Source: Myxococcota bacterium (lineage in GTDB: Bacteria; Myxococcota; B64-G9). From it: DNA of 64,000 nt. The stretch covers positions 186,001-250,000 of the forward strand of contig JAKLGA010000004.1 in the NCBI GenBank assembly GCA_022710975.1, written 5' to 3'. A model generated the notes under the pieces. It searched no databases. It was not told where the DNA came from and was given only the letters and a program-made list of their open reading frames with translations. The translations under genes and the position numbers were made by a program. Each line of letters starts with the position of its first letter. Positions within the stretch are counted from its first letter, which is position 1. Of the stretch, positions 49,351 to 57,532 are shown in pieces.

Positions 49351-49980
49351 TTACTTCTTCAGCTTGAACGAGTCCAGGAACTTGTCGATGTCGCCCCAGG
49401 GCTCCTGGTTCTTCACCGCCGAGGTGATGGCCTGGTAGAGGCGGTTGCCCACCAGGTAGGTGCGCGCCTTGAGCGTGAGCTGGAGGCTGCCCTCGGCCTT
49501 CTCGGCCACGAACTCGCGGCCCTGGTTGCCGTCCAGGGTGACCTTCTTCTGGCTGATGAGCTTGCCGCCCTCGGCCGCGCCCTTGACGCCGCCGTCCAGC
49601 AGGGTGTCCGCGTCCACGGCCTTGACCATGTCGGCCGGGAAGTCGGAGTACATGACCAGGAAGGCCGCGTTGTCGCGCTCGACCATGTGGATGTACATCA
49701 TGATCGGGCCCACGTCGGTCGGCTGGGACTGCGACTCGACCTTGGGGGTGCCGGGCATGAGCACCGCGAAGCCGGCGCCCTCCGGGGCGTAGTCCTTCCA
49801 CAGGTCCGCGGCCGGGGCGGGCGCGGGCGCGGGAGCAGGGGCAGGGGCCGGGGCAGGGGCAGGGGCCGCGGTGTCGCCGGCCGGGGCGGGACCGGGCTCG
49901 GGGGTGACCTCGGCCTTCTTCTCGCAGCCCAGGGCCACGAGCATGGCGAACACGGCGGCGATGCTGAAGAACGCTCTCAC
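49351..49980 (-). CDS. Lipoprotein with Pro-Ala linker
   Basis: A 209-residue lipoprotein (lipobox ALGC, C19). Residues 38-58 are a PAPAPA linker of about eleven repeats, as in envelope proteins that cross the peptidoglycan. The C-terminal 150 residues are a compact domain of unknown function (APEGAGFAVLMPGTPKVES, MYIHMVERDNAAFLVMYSD, NRLYQAITSAVKNQE), possibly a DUF-type periplasmic domain. The start is GTG 49980, set by GGAGG five bases upstream; the in-frame TTG further up lacks an RBS. Confidence 0.76.
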   Translation of the reverse strand: MRAFFSIAAVFAMLVALGCEKKAEVTPEPGPAPAGDTAAPAPAPAPAPAPAPAPAPAADLWKDYAPEGAGFAVLMPGTPKVESQSQPTDVGPIMMYIHMVERDNAAFLVMYSDFPADMVKAVDADTLLDGGVKGAAEGGKLISQKKVTLDGNQGREFVAEKAEGSLQLTLKARTYLVGNRLYQAITSAVKNQEPWGDIDKFLDSFKLKK

Positions 49981-50077
49981 GAAATCCTCCAATCTGGTTC
50001 CAGTGACCGGGAGCCGGGAATGATGACTCGGGACGGAGCATCCCCCAGGATTCGGCGGCTTGTCAAACAGGAATCAC

Positions 50078-50488
50078 TCAGGCGGGGGGCGGGTCCGTGG
50101 GCGTGCGGGCCCACAGGTCGATGGCCTCGGCCACGTCCGCGGGCATGTCCAGGAAGCGCAGGCCCATGCCCGGCTCGCTGGGCTGGCCGCGGGCGTACTC
50201 CCGGCTCCAGACCACCTGGCACTGGCACACCACGGTGCGGCGGATGGGCTCGGGCAGGGGGATCTCCACCTGGTACTGGCTGCCCGGGCGCTCCGGGTTC
50301 ACGCTGGCGATGAACATGCCCGAGCGCGAGATGTTCTTGGCGTAGCCGAAGAAGGTCCGGGTGTGGTTCTCCAGCTTGACCTTGAGCACGATCAGCGGGC
50401 GCCGGAGCGCCCGCCGCCGATCGGAGGGAGGCCAGGTGGAGGGATCCTTGGGATCCTTCTTCTTGGTCGCAGCCGCCATCCGCTCCAT
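50078..50488 (-). CDS. PilZ-domain protein (c-di-GMP binding, predicted)
   Basis: A 136-residue cytoplasmic protein made of one PilZ domain. RRRALRR at 23-29 matches the RxxxR c-di-GMP binding motif. The later NISRSGMFI (about 52-60) matches the [D/N]xSxxG motif, and strands VEIPLPEPIRRTVVCQCQVV and GMGLRFLDM follow. It could regulate motility or secretion in response to c-di-GMP. Two starts (50488 and 50479) are possible; neither has a strong RBS. The flanking YfiR-like gene is a thematic link only. Confidence 0.85.
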   Translation of the reverse strand: MERMAAATKKKDPKDPSTWPPSDRRRALRRPLIVLKVKLENHTRTFFGYAKNISRSGMFIASVNPERPGSQYQVEIPLPEPIRRTVVCQCQVVWSREYARGQPSEPGMGLRFLDMPADVAEAIDLWARTPTDPPPA

Positions 50489-50549
50489 CGTCGCCCGGCC
50501 CGGGGGGCGGAGTCAATTCCGTAGTAGAATCCCTGCCCGGGAGGCTCCC

Positions 50550-51413
50550 ATGCACGAGCTCGGCGACTACGACCACCACCACCACGCCGGCAACCACGGC
50601 GACGTGTGGAAGCACTGCGCGCTGGCGGCCTGGCTGCGGGCGCTCCTCGACGAGGCCCGGGGGCCGCTCCGCTACCTGGAGACCCACGCCGGCGCGGGCC
50701 GCTACCGGCTGGCAAAGGCCGGCGAGTGGCGGGACGGCATCGGCCGCCTGCTGGACGGCGCGGAGGGTGTCCCGGCCCGGGCCGAGGCGCCGCCCGCCGT
50801 GGAGGCCTTCCTGCAGCTCTTCGCCCGGGTGGGCATCTGGAACGAGCTCGGCCGGGTCTACCCCGGCTCCCCCAACCTGGCCCAGCACCTGCTGGGCCCC
50901 GACGACCGCCTGGTGCTGTGCGAGCTGGCCCCGCGCGCGCTCGAGATCCTGCGCGCCAAGCTGGGCGGCGACGGGCGGGTGAGCGTGCGGGCGGAGGACG
51001 GCCCGGCCCACCTGACCCCGCTGCTCACCGAGGCCGAGGGCGCGGGCCTGCGGCCGGTCGTGGTGATCGATCCACCTTACAGCGAGAAGGGCGAGTGGCT
51101 GGCGGCCGGACGCAGCCTGGCGCTGGCCCGGGCGGCCCGGCCCGACACCGCCCTGTTCCTGTGGTACCCGATCGTCAGCCGCACCCGGCCCAACGCGCTG
51201 CTGGCCGAGCTCGGCCGGGCAGGGGTGCACGGCGTGGCGCTCGAGCTGGTGGTCACGCCGCTCGCGCTGCGGCGCCAGGCGCTGAACGGCTCGGGCGTGC
51301 TGCTCGTCGACCCGCCGGCCCGGGCCGTGGCCGAGATCGCCGCCGCCGGCCCCTGGCTCGGGCGCGCGCTCACCACCCGCGGGGCCTGGGAGGCGAGACA
51401 GATCACGTTCTAA
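50550..51413 (+). CDS. rlmJ: 23S rRNA (adenine(2030)-N6)-methyltransferase RlmJ
   Basis: A 287-residue SAM-dependent enzyme that methylates A2030 of 23S rRNA in the family's E. coli member. The opening YDHHHHAGNHGDVWKHCALA matches the RlmJ signature (YxHxFHAGNxADVxKH), followed by LRYLETHAGAGRY, PGSPNLAQHLLGPDDRLVL, and the catalytic DPPY in VVVIDPPYSEKGEW. Length and motif order agree with the family. GGGAGG six bases before ATG sets the start; TAGAAT at 50525 may be the -10. Confidence 0.9.
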   Translation: MHELGDYDHHHHAGNHGDVWKHCALAAWLRALLDEARGPLRYLETHAGAGRYRLAKAGEWRDGIGRLLDGAEGVPARAEAPPAVEAFLQLFARVGIWNELGRVYPGSPNLAQHLLGPDDRLVLCELAPRALEILRAKLGGDGRVSVRAEDGPAHLTPLLTEAEGAGLRPVVVIDPPYSEKGEWLAAGRSLALARAARPDTALFLWYPIVSRTRPNALLAELGRAGVHGVALELVVTPLALRRQALNGSGVLLVDPPARAVAEIAAAGPWLGRALTTRGAWEARQITF

Positions 51414-51446
51414 AATCTCGAGCCCGCATCCCAGGGCGAAGAGATG

Positions 51447-53012
51447 CTAGCCGGGCAGGCGCAGGGTCCGGCGGGCCTCCACGCCGGGCAGGCCGTCCGC
51501 GCCGCGGCGGAGGTGGGGCCCGCTCAGGCGCTCGCCCCGCTCGCCCAGGATGGCGCGCACGTGCTCCGGCTGCTCGCCGAGCTCCACCAGCGCCACGTGC
51601 ACCTGGAACTCCCCGTCTGGCAGCCCTGCGGGAGGGCCCAGCGGGTCGCAGCCGAAGCGGTAGGCGCGCACCGTGGTGCGCAGGGCGCCCAGCTTCTCGC
51701 CCCGGGCGTCGCGCACGCTCACCTCGAGCAGGCTGCCCTCGGGCAGGTTGGTCTCGCCCAGCGCGTAGGGCCGCCGGCCGCCCTCCACCCCGAAGCTGAG
51801 CCGGATGCCCTCCCGGGCCAGGCGCTCGCCCAGCCTGCGGTGCACCTCCCGGCGTACGGCCTCGTCCTCGGCGGGCAGCGGACCCTCCTTCGCCAGCTCC
51901 AGGTAAGCCGCCACCGCCGTGTCCAGCTCGACTGGATCCTCGGCCAGGCGGCGCACCCGCTCGAGGTCCAGGGCGCGCTCGCCCTGGGCGCCCTTGGCGG
52001 CCGGGCCGAGCGGCACCGCCCCGGGCAGGCCCGGCCCCCCCGGCCCCGGGACCGCGGGCCGCGACCAGTGGAACAGGGCGAGCAGCACCAGGCCGGCCAG
52101 GGCTGCCAGGCCGAGCGCGATGCCCACCTTGAGGGGGCTGCGCAGGCGCGGGCCCACCACCCGGGCCCCGCTGTCGGGCACGAAGTAACGCACCGCCTTG
52201 CCCTGCGCGTCGCAGTGCAGCAGCCAGCCGTCCCACCAGCGCGCGGAGGCCGCCCGCCAGCCCAGGCGGCGCTCGCCGCGGGCGGCCTGGCCGAGGTCCT
52301 GGCGGTCGAGCAGCGCCCGGCACAGATCGGGGAACCAGGCGCTGGCTGCGAGGTCGGCCGAGGCGGCGGCCGCCTCCACGTCGCGGACGGAGTCGAAGCC
52401 GAGCGCCAGGCCGAAGTCGGCCTGGCCGGTGGTGGCCCCTCGCGGCATGGCCTCCGCGTCCGCGGGCAGCTTGAGGTGCAGCCGGCGCCGCTCCACCCGC
52501 TGGCGCAGCCGGGCGAACTCGAGCAGCCTGCCGGCCGCCTTGCAGCGCGGGCAGTTCACGGTCCCGCGCCCGTCGCAGCGGGTGCAGCCCACCTGCTGGC
52601 CGGGGTGCTTGGGGTCCTCGACCTGGCCGGTCGCGGCGCAGCGCCGGCAGTCCTGCTGGCCGCGCCCCTGGCAGTCCGGGCAGCTGCGCACGCTCCAGTC
52701 CTGGCGCTGATCGCTGGCCTGGTCGACGAGCTGCTTCGCGTCCGTGGGCGGCCAGGACGGGCCCCACAGGGAGGCCGCCTCGGGCGCGCGCTGCGGCTCC
52801 TCGAGCAGGGGCTCGCTCACCCGCTCGAGCTCGCGGTCCACGACCCAGGTCACCACCAGGCAGTCGCCCCAGCGCGCCCGCTCGCCGGAGCGCAGCTGCA
52901 GCGCGGCCAGCCGGCGCGGGTCGACCAGCTTGCCCTGGCCGAGCTCCTTCCTCACCCGCTCGAAGGCCGCGGCGCGGTCGGGCCCGGACGGCGCGCTGGG
53001 CGGGCGGCTCAT
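51447..53012 (-). CDS. Membrane protein with DnaJ-type zinc finger
   Basis: A 521-residue protein. Residues about 115-175 have four CxxCxxxG knuckles in the DnaJ pattern (CPDCQGRG, CRRCAATG, CTRCDGRG, CPRCKAAG), enough for two zinc ions. A cytoplasmic-looking region of unknown function follows; then a TM helix at about 295-318 (VGIALGLAALAGLVLLALFH) and a Pro/Gly-rich linker lead to a C-terminal domain with VSVRDARGEKLGAL. It has no J-domain, so it is not a co-chaperone in itself. The start codon overlaps the stop of the Sel1 lipoprotein gene as ATGA, so they are coupled. Confidence 0.75.
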   Translation of the reverse strand: MSRPPSAPSGPDRAAAFERVRKELGQGKLVDPRRLAALQLRSGERARWGDCLVVTWVVDRELERVSEPLLEEPQRAPEAASLWGPSWPPTDAKQLVDQASDQRQDWSVRSCPDCQGRGQQDCRRCAATGQVEDPKHPGQQVGCTRCDGRGTVNCPRCKAAGRLLEFARLRQRVERRRLHLKLPADAEAMPRGATTGQADFGLALGFDSVRDVEAAAASADLAASAWFPDLCRALLDRQDLGQAARGERRLGWRAASARWWDGWLLHCDAQGKAVRYFVPDSGARVVGPRLRSPLKVGIALGLAALAGLVLLALFHWSRPAVPGPGGPGLPGAVPLGPAAKGAQGERALDLERVRRLAEDPVELDTAVAAYLELAKEGPLPAEDEAVRREVHRRLGERLAREGIRLSFGVEGGRRPYALGETNLPEGSLLEVSVRDARGEKLGALRTTVRAYRFGCDPLGPPAGLPDGEFQVHVALVELGEQPEHVRAILGERGERLSGPHLRRGADGLPGVEARRTLRLPG

Positions 53013-53614
53013 GGCGCGGCCGGCTTGTCCGGCAGGTCCAGCTTGCTCAGGTTGCGGACGAGGGGCAGCATCTGGCGGGCCTTGCGCAGCTCCGCCTCCG
53101 TCAGGCGCGCCTCGATCTCTCCCAGGTGCGGCGCCGCGGCCTCGGCCTGCCCGGCCTTGGCCGCGATCGACAGCCACAGCCAGGCCTTCACGTCGTCCTG
53201 GGGGAGGCCCCGGCCGGCCTTGTGCAGCAGCCCCAGGCGCAGCTGCGCCTCGGGCACCCCCCGGTCCGCGGCCAGGGTGAGCCAGCGCGCGGCCCCGGCC
53301 GGATCGGCGGGCCCGCCCTGACCCTCGTCCAGCATCAGCCCGAGCTGGTGCTGGGCCGCCGGCAGGCCCCGCTCCGCGAGCAGCAGGAACCGCCGGCGGG
53401 CGTCCTCCAGGCGGCCGGCCGCCTTGGCCTCCAGCGCCACGTCGAGCAGGTCGCGCTGGGCGCCGCCATCCGCGGCCGCGGGCCGACCGGCGTCCGGCTC
53501 GGCCGTGCGCACGCTTAGGCCCGCGGGCTCCGGGGAGCACTTGCAGGCCGTGAGCCCGCCGAACGCGAGCACCGCGAGGAGCCAGGAGATGCGTGCACGG
53601 AATCGTGTGAGCAT
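53009..53614 (-). CDS. Sel1-repeat lipoprotein
   Basis: A 201-residue lipoprotein (lipobox LTAC, C24). Three Sel1-like units follow (about 60-160): AGRLEDARRRFLLLAERGLP, AAQHQLGLMLDEGQGGP, DPAGAARWLTLAADRGVPEA and QLRLGLLHKAGRGLP. They form a helical solenoid for protein contacts. Its promoter seems to lie within the 3' end of the upstream gene: TTGCCA-17-TAAGGA, with the -10 six bases before ATG 53614. AAGGA could also serve as an RBS. Confidence 0.82.
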   Translation of the reverse strand: MLTRFRARISWLLAVLAFGGLTACKCSPEPAGLSVRTAEPDAGRPAAADGGAQRDLLDVALEAKAAGRLEDARRRFLLLAERGLPAAQHQLGLMLDEGQGGPADPAGAARWLTLAADRGVPEAQLRLGLLHKAGRGLPQDDVKAWLWLSIAAKAGQAEAAAPHLGEIEARLTEAELRKARQMLPLVRNLSKLDLPDKPAAP

Positions 53615-53620
53615 GGCCCG

Positions 53621-53649
53621 TCCTTAGCCGACTTCGCCTGGCCTGGCAA
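53621..53649 (-). promoter_or_regulatory. Leaderless-type promoter inside the 3' end of the upstream gene
   Basis: Minus strand: TTGCCA, 17 bases, TAAGGA, CGGGCC, ATG (53614). The -10 box overlaps a possible AAGGA Shine-Dalgarno sequence. Confidence 0.5.
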
Positions 53650-54118
53650 GCCCGAGCGCGCTCAGGCGCTCGCAGGCCAGGCGCACCGCGGGCACGCACA
53701 CCTTCTCGGCCACGCCCGCGGCGGCGAACTTCACCCGGCCCAGGGATGAGGTCAGGTCGCAGCCGGTCAGCGCGCGGCAGTCGGTGGCGCCGAGCCGCGC
53801 GGCGAAGTCGCGCGCGAGCGTCTGGAGCCCCTCCCGGGCCGCGTCCTGGGGGCCGCCGAGGGCGGGGTCGAGGTCGCGATCGCGCAGCCCCAGCGCCAGC
53901 GCGGCGCCGGTGAGCGCGCCGCAGGTGAGCCCGGCCCGGCCCAGACCCCCGCCCAGGTAGCGGGCCAGCTCGACCGCGCCCGCGGCCGCGCCGTCGTCCT
54001 CGCCGCGCAGGCGCAGGGCGAACAGCAGCACGCTCTGGGCGCAGTTGCGGTGCCCCGGCCCCGAGGCGCGGAAGTCGGTCAGGCAGCGCTCGATCAGGGC
54101 CTGGGCGCGCTCGTCCAT
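53624..54118 (-). CDS. C_GCAxxG_C_C family protein
   Basis: A 164-residue protein with the C-GCAxxG-C-C pattern: HRNCAQSVLLFALRL (about 24-38), GGGLGRAGLTCGALTGAALA (about 55-74) and a later ATDCRALTGCDL. The four cysteines suggest a metal or haem-like centre, but this family has no firm function. There is no RBS: ATG 54118 sits seven bases after TACCTT, itself 17 bases after TTCAGG. It is the first gene of a leftward set with the Sel1 and DnaJ-type genes. Confidence 0.82.
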   Translation of the reverse strand: MDERAQALIERCLTDFRASGPGHRNCAQSVLLFALRLRGEDDGAAAGAVELARYLGGGLGRAGLTCGALTGAALALGLRDRDLDPALGGPQDAAREGLQTLARDFAARLGATDCRALTGCDLTSSLGRVKFAAAGVAEKVCVPAVRLACERLSALGLARPGEVG

Positions 54119-54125
54119 GGGCCCC

Positions 54126-54154
54126 AAGGTAGCACGGGACAGGCCGGGCCTGAA
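54126..54154 (-). promoter_or_regulatory. Leaderless-type promoter
   Basis: Minus strand: TTCAGG, 17 bases, TACCTT, then seven bases to ATG 54118. Confidence 0.6.
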
Positions 54155-54235
54155 GGGGAAGTTCGGGCCCAGGGGCGGCTTCTTCTTTGAGGGTGGGGCT
54201 GCTAGGATGGGCCTGGTCTTCAGGGAGGCCAGGTG

Positions 54236-55753
54236 ATGAGCGCGCGGCAGATGTGGATCGCGGTCGTGGTGCTGCTCGCGGGCTGCGCCTCGGCGCCCGA
54301 GCCCGTGCCCACGCCGGAGGCCCCTGAGGACGGCGGGGCGGGGGACGGCGGCGCCGCGGACGGCGGCCTGGCGGCGATGGGCGAGCTGGACGGCGGGGCG
54401 GGGGACGGCGGGGAGGAAGACGGCGGGGAGGAAGACGGCGGGGAGGGGGACGACAGCGCGGCCCTGCCCGGCGGGCTGCTCGCGCTCGCGCCCGAGGAGC
54501 TCGAGCTGGCCGCGCGCCGGCTCGGCCTGCAGCAGGCCCTCGAGCGCGGCGAGGTGGATCCGCTGCAGCCGCTGTCGGCGGCCGCGCGGCCCGAGGCCCA
54601 GGCGCGCGAGCCCCGGCCGCTCCCGGAGCCCTACGCGGCCCTGCTGCGCGCGCTGGAGGGGGTGGCCGGGAAGGAGGCCGAGCGCGATCCGGACCGGGCC
54701 GCCGGGCTCGTCTTCGAGGCGGCCCAGCTCCTGGCCGGGCACGATCAGCTCCTCGAGGCCCGCGCCAGGGCCGAGGAGGCCCTGGACCGCGGGCGCGATC
54801 CGGCCCTGCGCGCGGCGGCCATGGAGCTGCTGCTGGAGCTCCACCTGGCGCTGGCCGACTGGGCCCAGGTGGAGAACTGGAGCCGCGCTCTGGCCGAGCT
54901 CAGCCCGGACCCGGGCCGGCGCGCGGCGCTGGCCGGCCTGGCCCGCAACGCGCACCGGCGCTGGGCCGAGGAGCTGGGCGAGCTGGGCCGGGGGCTGTGG
55001 GAGCGGGGGGAGCGGGACGCCGGGGCCGAGAAGCTGGAGGCGGCCGCGGAGGCCCTGTCGGAGCTGGCCGAGGGCTGGCCCGCCGCGGCGCCCCCCGGCG
55101 AGGAGCCCCGCGCGCAGGCCGTGCCCGCCATGCTGCACCTGGCCGCCGAGTGCTTCGCGCTGGCCGACTCCCTGGCGGCCGCCGGCCAGGCCGCCACCCG
55201 CCTGTTCGAGGAGTTCCCCCACAGCGCCCACGCCGCGCGGGCCCTGCAGCTCGCCGGTCAGGCGGCCTTCGCCCGCGGCGACTTCCCCGCGGCCGCGGAC
55301 CTGTGGCTGCGGCTGGTGGACGGCCACCCGGCCTCGGAGCTGTGCCCCGAGGCGCTGCGCAAGGCCGCGGTGGCCTTCGAGCGCGCCGGGCTGGTGCCCC
55401 AGGCGGCCCAGGCCTACGAGCGCTGGGCTCGGGAGTACCCGGCCAGGCCCGAGGCGGCCGCGACCTTCCTGCGCGCCGGCGAGGCGCTGGAGCGGGCCGG
55501 CGAGTGGGCGGCGGCGGCCGAGAGCCACCGGCGCTTCGTGCGGAGCTACGGCCTGGACCCCGCCCAGGGCGAGCGGGTGCTGTGGGCGCTCTTTCGCATC
55601 GCCGAGGCCCAGCGCGCGCTCGGCCAGCCCGGCGAGGCCCGGGTGGGCTACCTGGCGGTGGTGAAGATGGCCCGCGGGCTGCAGCTCACCACGGGCGGGC
55701 TGGGGGCGAGGGCCCTCCAGGAGGCCGAGGCCCGCCTGGCGGCCCCGCGCTGA
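54236..55753 (+). CDS. TPR lipoprotein
   Basis: A 505-residue lipoprotein (lipobox LAGC, C17). A Gly/Asp/Glu linker (about 30-75; DGGAGDGGAADGG, EEDGGEEDGGEGDD) is followed by helical TPR-type repeats through to the end (RAAGLVFEAAQLLAGHDQLL, RALQLAGQAAFARGDFPAAA, RKAAVAFERAGLVPQAAQAY, RAGEALERAGEWAAAAESHR). It resembles BamD/CpoB-like outer-membrane assembly scaffolds in layout only. GGGAGG seven bases before ATG 54236 was used; GTG 54233 is an alternative. Confidence 0.83.
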   Translation: MSARQMWIAVVVLLAGCASAPEPVPTPEAPEDGGAGDGGAADGGLAAMGELDGGAGDGGEEDGGEEDGGEGDDSAALPGGLLALAPEELELAARRLGLQQALERGEVDPLQPLSAAARPEAQAREPRPLPEPYAALLRALEGVAGKEAERDPDRAAGLVFEAAQLLAGHDQLLEARARAEEALDRGRDPALRAAAMELLLELHLALADWAQVENWSRALAELSPDPGRRAALAGLARNAHRRWAEELGELGRGLWERGERDAGAEKLEAAAEALSELAEGWPAAAPPGEEPRAQAVPAMLHLAAECFALADSLAAAGQAATRLFEEFPHSAHAARALQLAGQAAFARGDFPAAADLWLRLVDGHPASELCPEALRKAAVAFERAGLVPQAAQAYERWAREYPARPEAAATFLRAGEALERAGEWAAAAESHRRFVRSYGLDPAQGERVLWALFRIAEAQRALGQPGEARVGYLAVVKMARGLQLTTGGLGARALQEAEARLAAPR

Positions 55754-55759
55754 GCGGGG

Positions 55760-55903
55760 TTACTTGGGCTGCTCCCTGGGGGGCTCCTCCCGCTTGCCCT
55801 CCGCCGCCTTCTTCCTCGAGACGGCGCGGCCCACCAGGATGACGACGACGATGAAGGCGACCATGCCCAGGATGGCGCCGATCTTGTTCCAGGCGATCTC
55901 CAT
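55760..55903 (-). CDS. Small single-pass membrane protein
   Basis: A 47-residue protein. Residues 6-26 (NKIGAILGMVAFIVVVILVG) form one membrane helix, and the C-terminal 20 are polar and basic (RKKAAEGKREEPPRE), probably cytoplasmic. AGGAG six bases before ATG 55903 supports translation. Function unknown; it converges with the TPR gene. Short membrane proteins like this often attach to larger complexes. Confidence 0.62.
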   Translation of the reverse strand: MEIAWNKIGAILGMVAFIVVVILVGRAVSRKKAAEGKREEPPREQPK

Positions 55904-55978
55904 GACCGACTCCTTTCGTGCACGGGCCGGATCGCGGCGCCGCGCGCTCGCTGACAGCGTCGTGGGGACTCGGGGGGG

Positions 55979-56353
55979 TCAGCGCTGGGGAGAGTCGGGG
56001 TCGTCCGCGCCGCCCATGCGGCGGAACAGAACCTGGATCGCTAGGGGGATGTCCTCCGCGCCGCGGCGGCTGGCCAGGAAGGCGCGCCGGCCCGCCAGGT
56101 CCGCGCCGCCGGAGCACGCCCACAGGCTCCGCGGCGGGCCGGCCTGCAGGCAGGGCAGGGAGGCCGCGCGCCTGGGCTCGGCGCCAGGTGTCTGGGCCGG
56201 GCCATGGCCTGGCTGCCAGGCGAGCGGTTCGTGTGTCTGGCCGGTCAGCGGCTGCTCGGCCAGGCCGGCCACCCACAGGCTCGGCAGGATGGCGAGCAGG
56301 CAGAGGGACCCGACCGCGAGGGACCACCGGCGCAGGCGCTCCAAGGGCTTCAC
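55979..56353 (-). CDS. Small exported or membrane protein of unknown function
   Basis: A 124-residue frame starting at GTG 56353 (MKPLERLRRWSLAVGSLCLL). Residues 9-29 are hydrophobic and read as a signal anchor. The rest is Pro/Ala/Gly-rich with two cysteines and no known motif. A TTGACG-18-CACAAT promoter is 11 bases upstream, and only a weak RBS is visible. The promoter and the codon use argue for a real gene, but the assignment is tentative. Confidence 0.45.
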   Translation of the reverse strand: MKPLERLRRWSLAVGSLCLLAILPSLWVAGLAEQPLTGQTHEPLAWQPGHGPAQTPGAEPRRAASLPCLQAGPPRSLWACSGGADLAGRRAFLASRRGAEDIPLAIQVLFRRMGGADDPDSPQR

Positions 56354-56364
56354 CTCGGTGTGAG

Positions 56365-56394
56365 ATTGTGCGCCGGAGCCTCCCCGTCCGTCAA
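56365..56394 (-). promoter_or_regulatory. Promoter of the small membrane protein at 55979
   Basis: Minus strand: TTGACG, 18 bases, CACAAT. Near-perfect -35. Confidence 0.5.
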
Positions 56395-56440
56395 CGGCCG
56401 GCTTGCATGCGCCCGCCTCACCGGATAAACCTTCCCGGCG

Positions 56441-57532
56441 ATGCGCTGGGACACCTTCACCCGCCGCTTCTCGCCCTGGATCTCGCTCGCGCTGGGCGTG
56501 GCCACGGTGCTGTTCTTCCGCCGTGGCCTGTCCTGGGCACCCCTGGCCACCGGCATCCTGCTCGTCGCCTGGGTGCTGGCCAGCGTGTTCAGCCGGAGGC
56601 TGGGGCGCGAGGGCGCGCCCGGCGAGCCCCCGGAGACCCGCGGCCGGCGCCTGCTGCGCTCCGCGGTCCGCTCGCTGGTGGCCAGCCTGTACCAGAACGT
56701 GCTGTTCTTCCTCGTCCCGATGTGGTTCTTCTCCGCCACCTGGGGCTCGGCCAACCTGGCCATGCCGGCGCTGCTGGCCGCCATGGCGGTGTTCTCCTGC
56801 TTCGAGCTGCCCTACACCAACTGGGTCATCGAGCACCGCGCGCAGCGCACGGTGTGGAGCTCGGTCGTGCTGTTCGCCAGCCTGGTACCGGCCGGGCCGG
56901 CGCTGCTCGCCGAGGCGCCCCTGCGGCAGTACGTGGCGATCGCGGCCTTCGCGGCGACGGCCTCCGGCATCCTGGTGGGCTTGCCCGACCTCGCCCGGCG
57001 CTTCGTGCGCCTGGGCGCGCTGGCCCTGCTGGCGGGCGCAGGGGCGGCCGCGCTCATGTTCTTCGCCGCGCCCTTCCTGCCGCCGGTGCCGGTCCAGTGC
57101 ATGGACGCAGGCCTGGGCACCGAGGTCCGGGACCGCGAGCTGCTCGGCGCCGCGCGGCAGTTCCCCGAGGGCACGGAGCGGGTGTACGCCTGGTTCGCCG
57201 TGGCCGCCCCCGACCAGTTCGACCAGGCGGTGCGCTTCGTCTGGTCGCGCGAGGGCGAGCGCATCGGGCGGCCGTTCGACACCGCGGTGACGGGCGGCCG
57301 CCAGGCCGGCTACCGCACCTGGAGCTACGCCTACCGGCCCTGGCCCGGACGCTGGCGGGTCGAGCTGCAGACGGACGAGGGCCAGCTCATCGGCCGGAGG
57401 GAGTTCACGGTGGTGCGAGGCAGGCTGGACGCCGGCGGCGCCAGGGCGGGGGCGGACGGGGCGGACGGGGCGGACGGGGCGGGCGAGAAGGACGGGTCGG
57501 ACGGGGCGGAGACGGCGGGCGGAGGCGACTAG
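56441..57532 (+). CDS. Multi-pass membrane protein (DUF5924-like) with C-terminal DUF2914-like domain
   Basis: A 363-residue inner-membrane protein. The N-terminal 220 residues contain about seven hydrophobic segments (ISLALGVATVLFF, LYQNVLFFLVPMWFF, AMPALLAAMAVFSCFELPY, and more). From about 225 a soluble beta domain follows that matches DUF2914: RDRELLGAARQFPEGTERVY, WFAVAAPDQFDQAVRFVW, TWSYAYRPWPGRWRVELQT. The last 30 residues repeat GADGAD/GAGEKDGSDG. Function unknown. The stop (TAG) abuts the ATG of the ABC-F gene, so they are co-transcribed. Confidence 0.77.
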   Translation: MRWDTFTRRFSPWISLALGVATVLFFRRGLSWAPLATGILLVAWVLASVFSRRLGREGAPGEPPETRGRRLLRSAVRSLVASLYQNVLFFLVPMWFFSATWGSANLAMPALLAAMAVFSCFELPYTNWVIEHRAQRTVWSSVVLFASLVPAGPALLAEAPLRQYVAIAAFAATASGILVGLPDLARRFVRLGALALLAGAGAAALMFFAAPFLPPVPVQCMDAGLGTEVRDRELLGAARQFPEGTERVYAWFAVAAPDQFDQAVRFVWSREGERIGRPFDTAVTGGRQAGYRTWSYAYRPWPGRWRVELQTDEGQLIGRREFTVVRGRLDAGGARAGADGADGADGAGEKDGSDGAETAGGGD

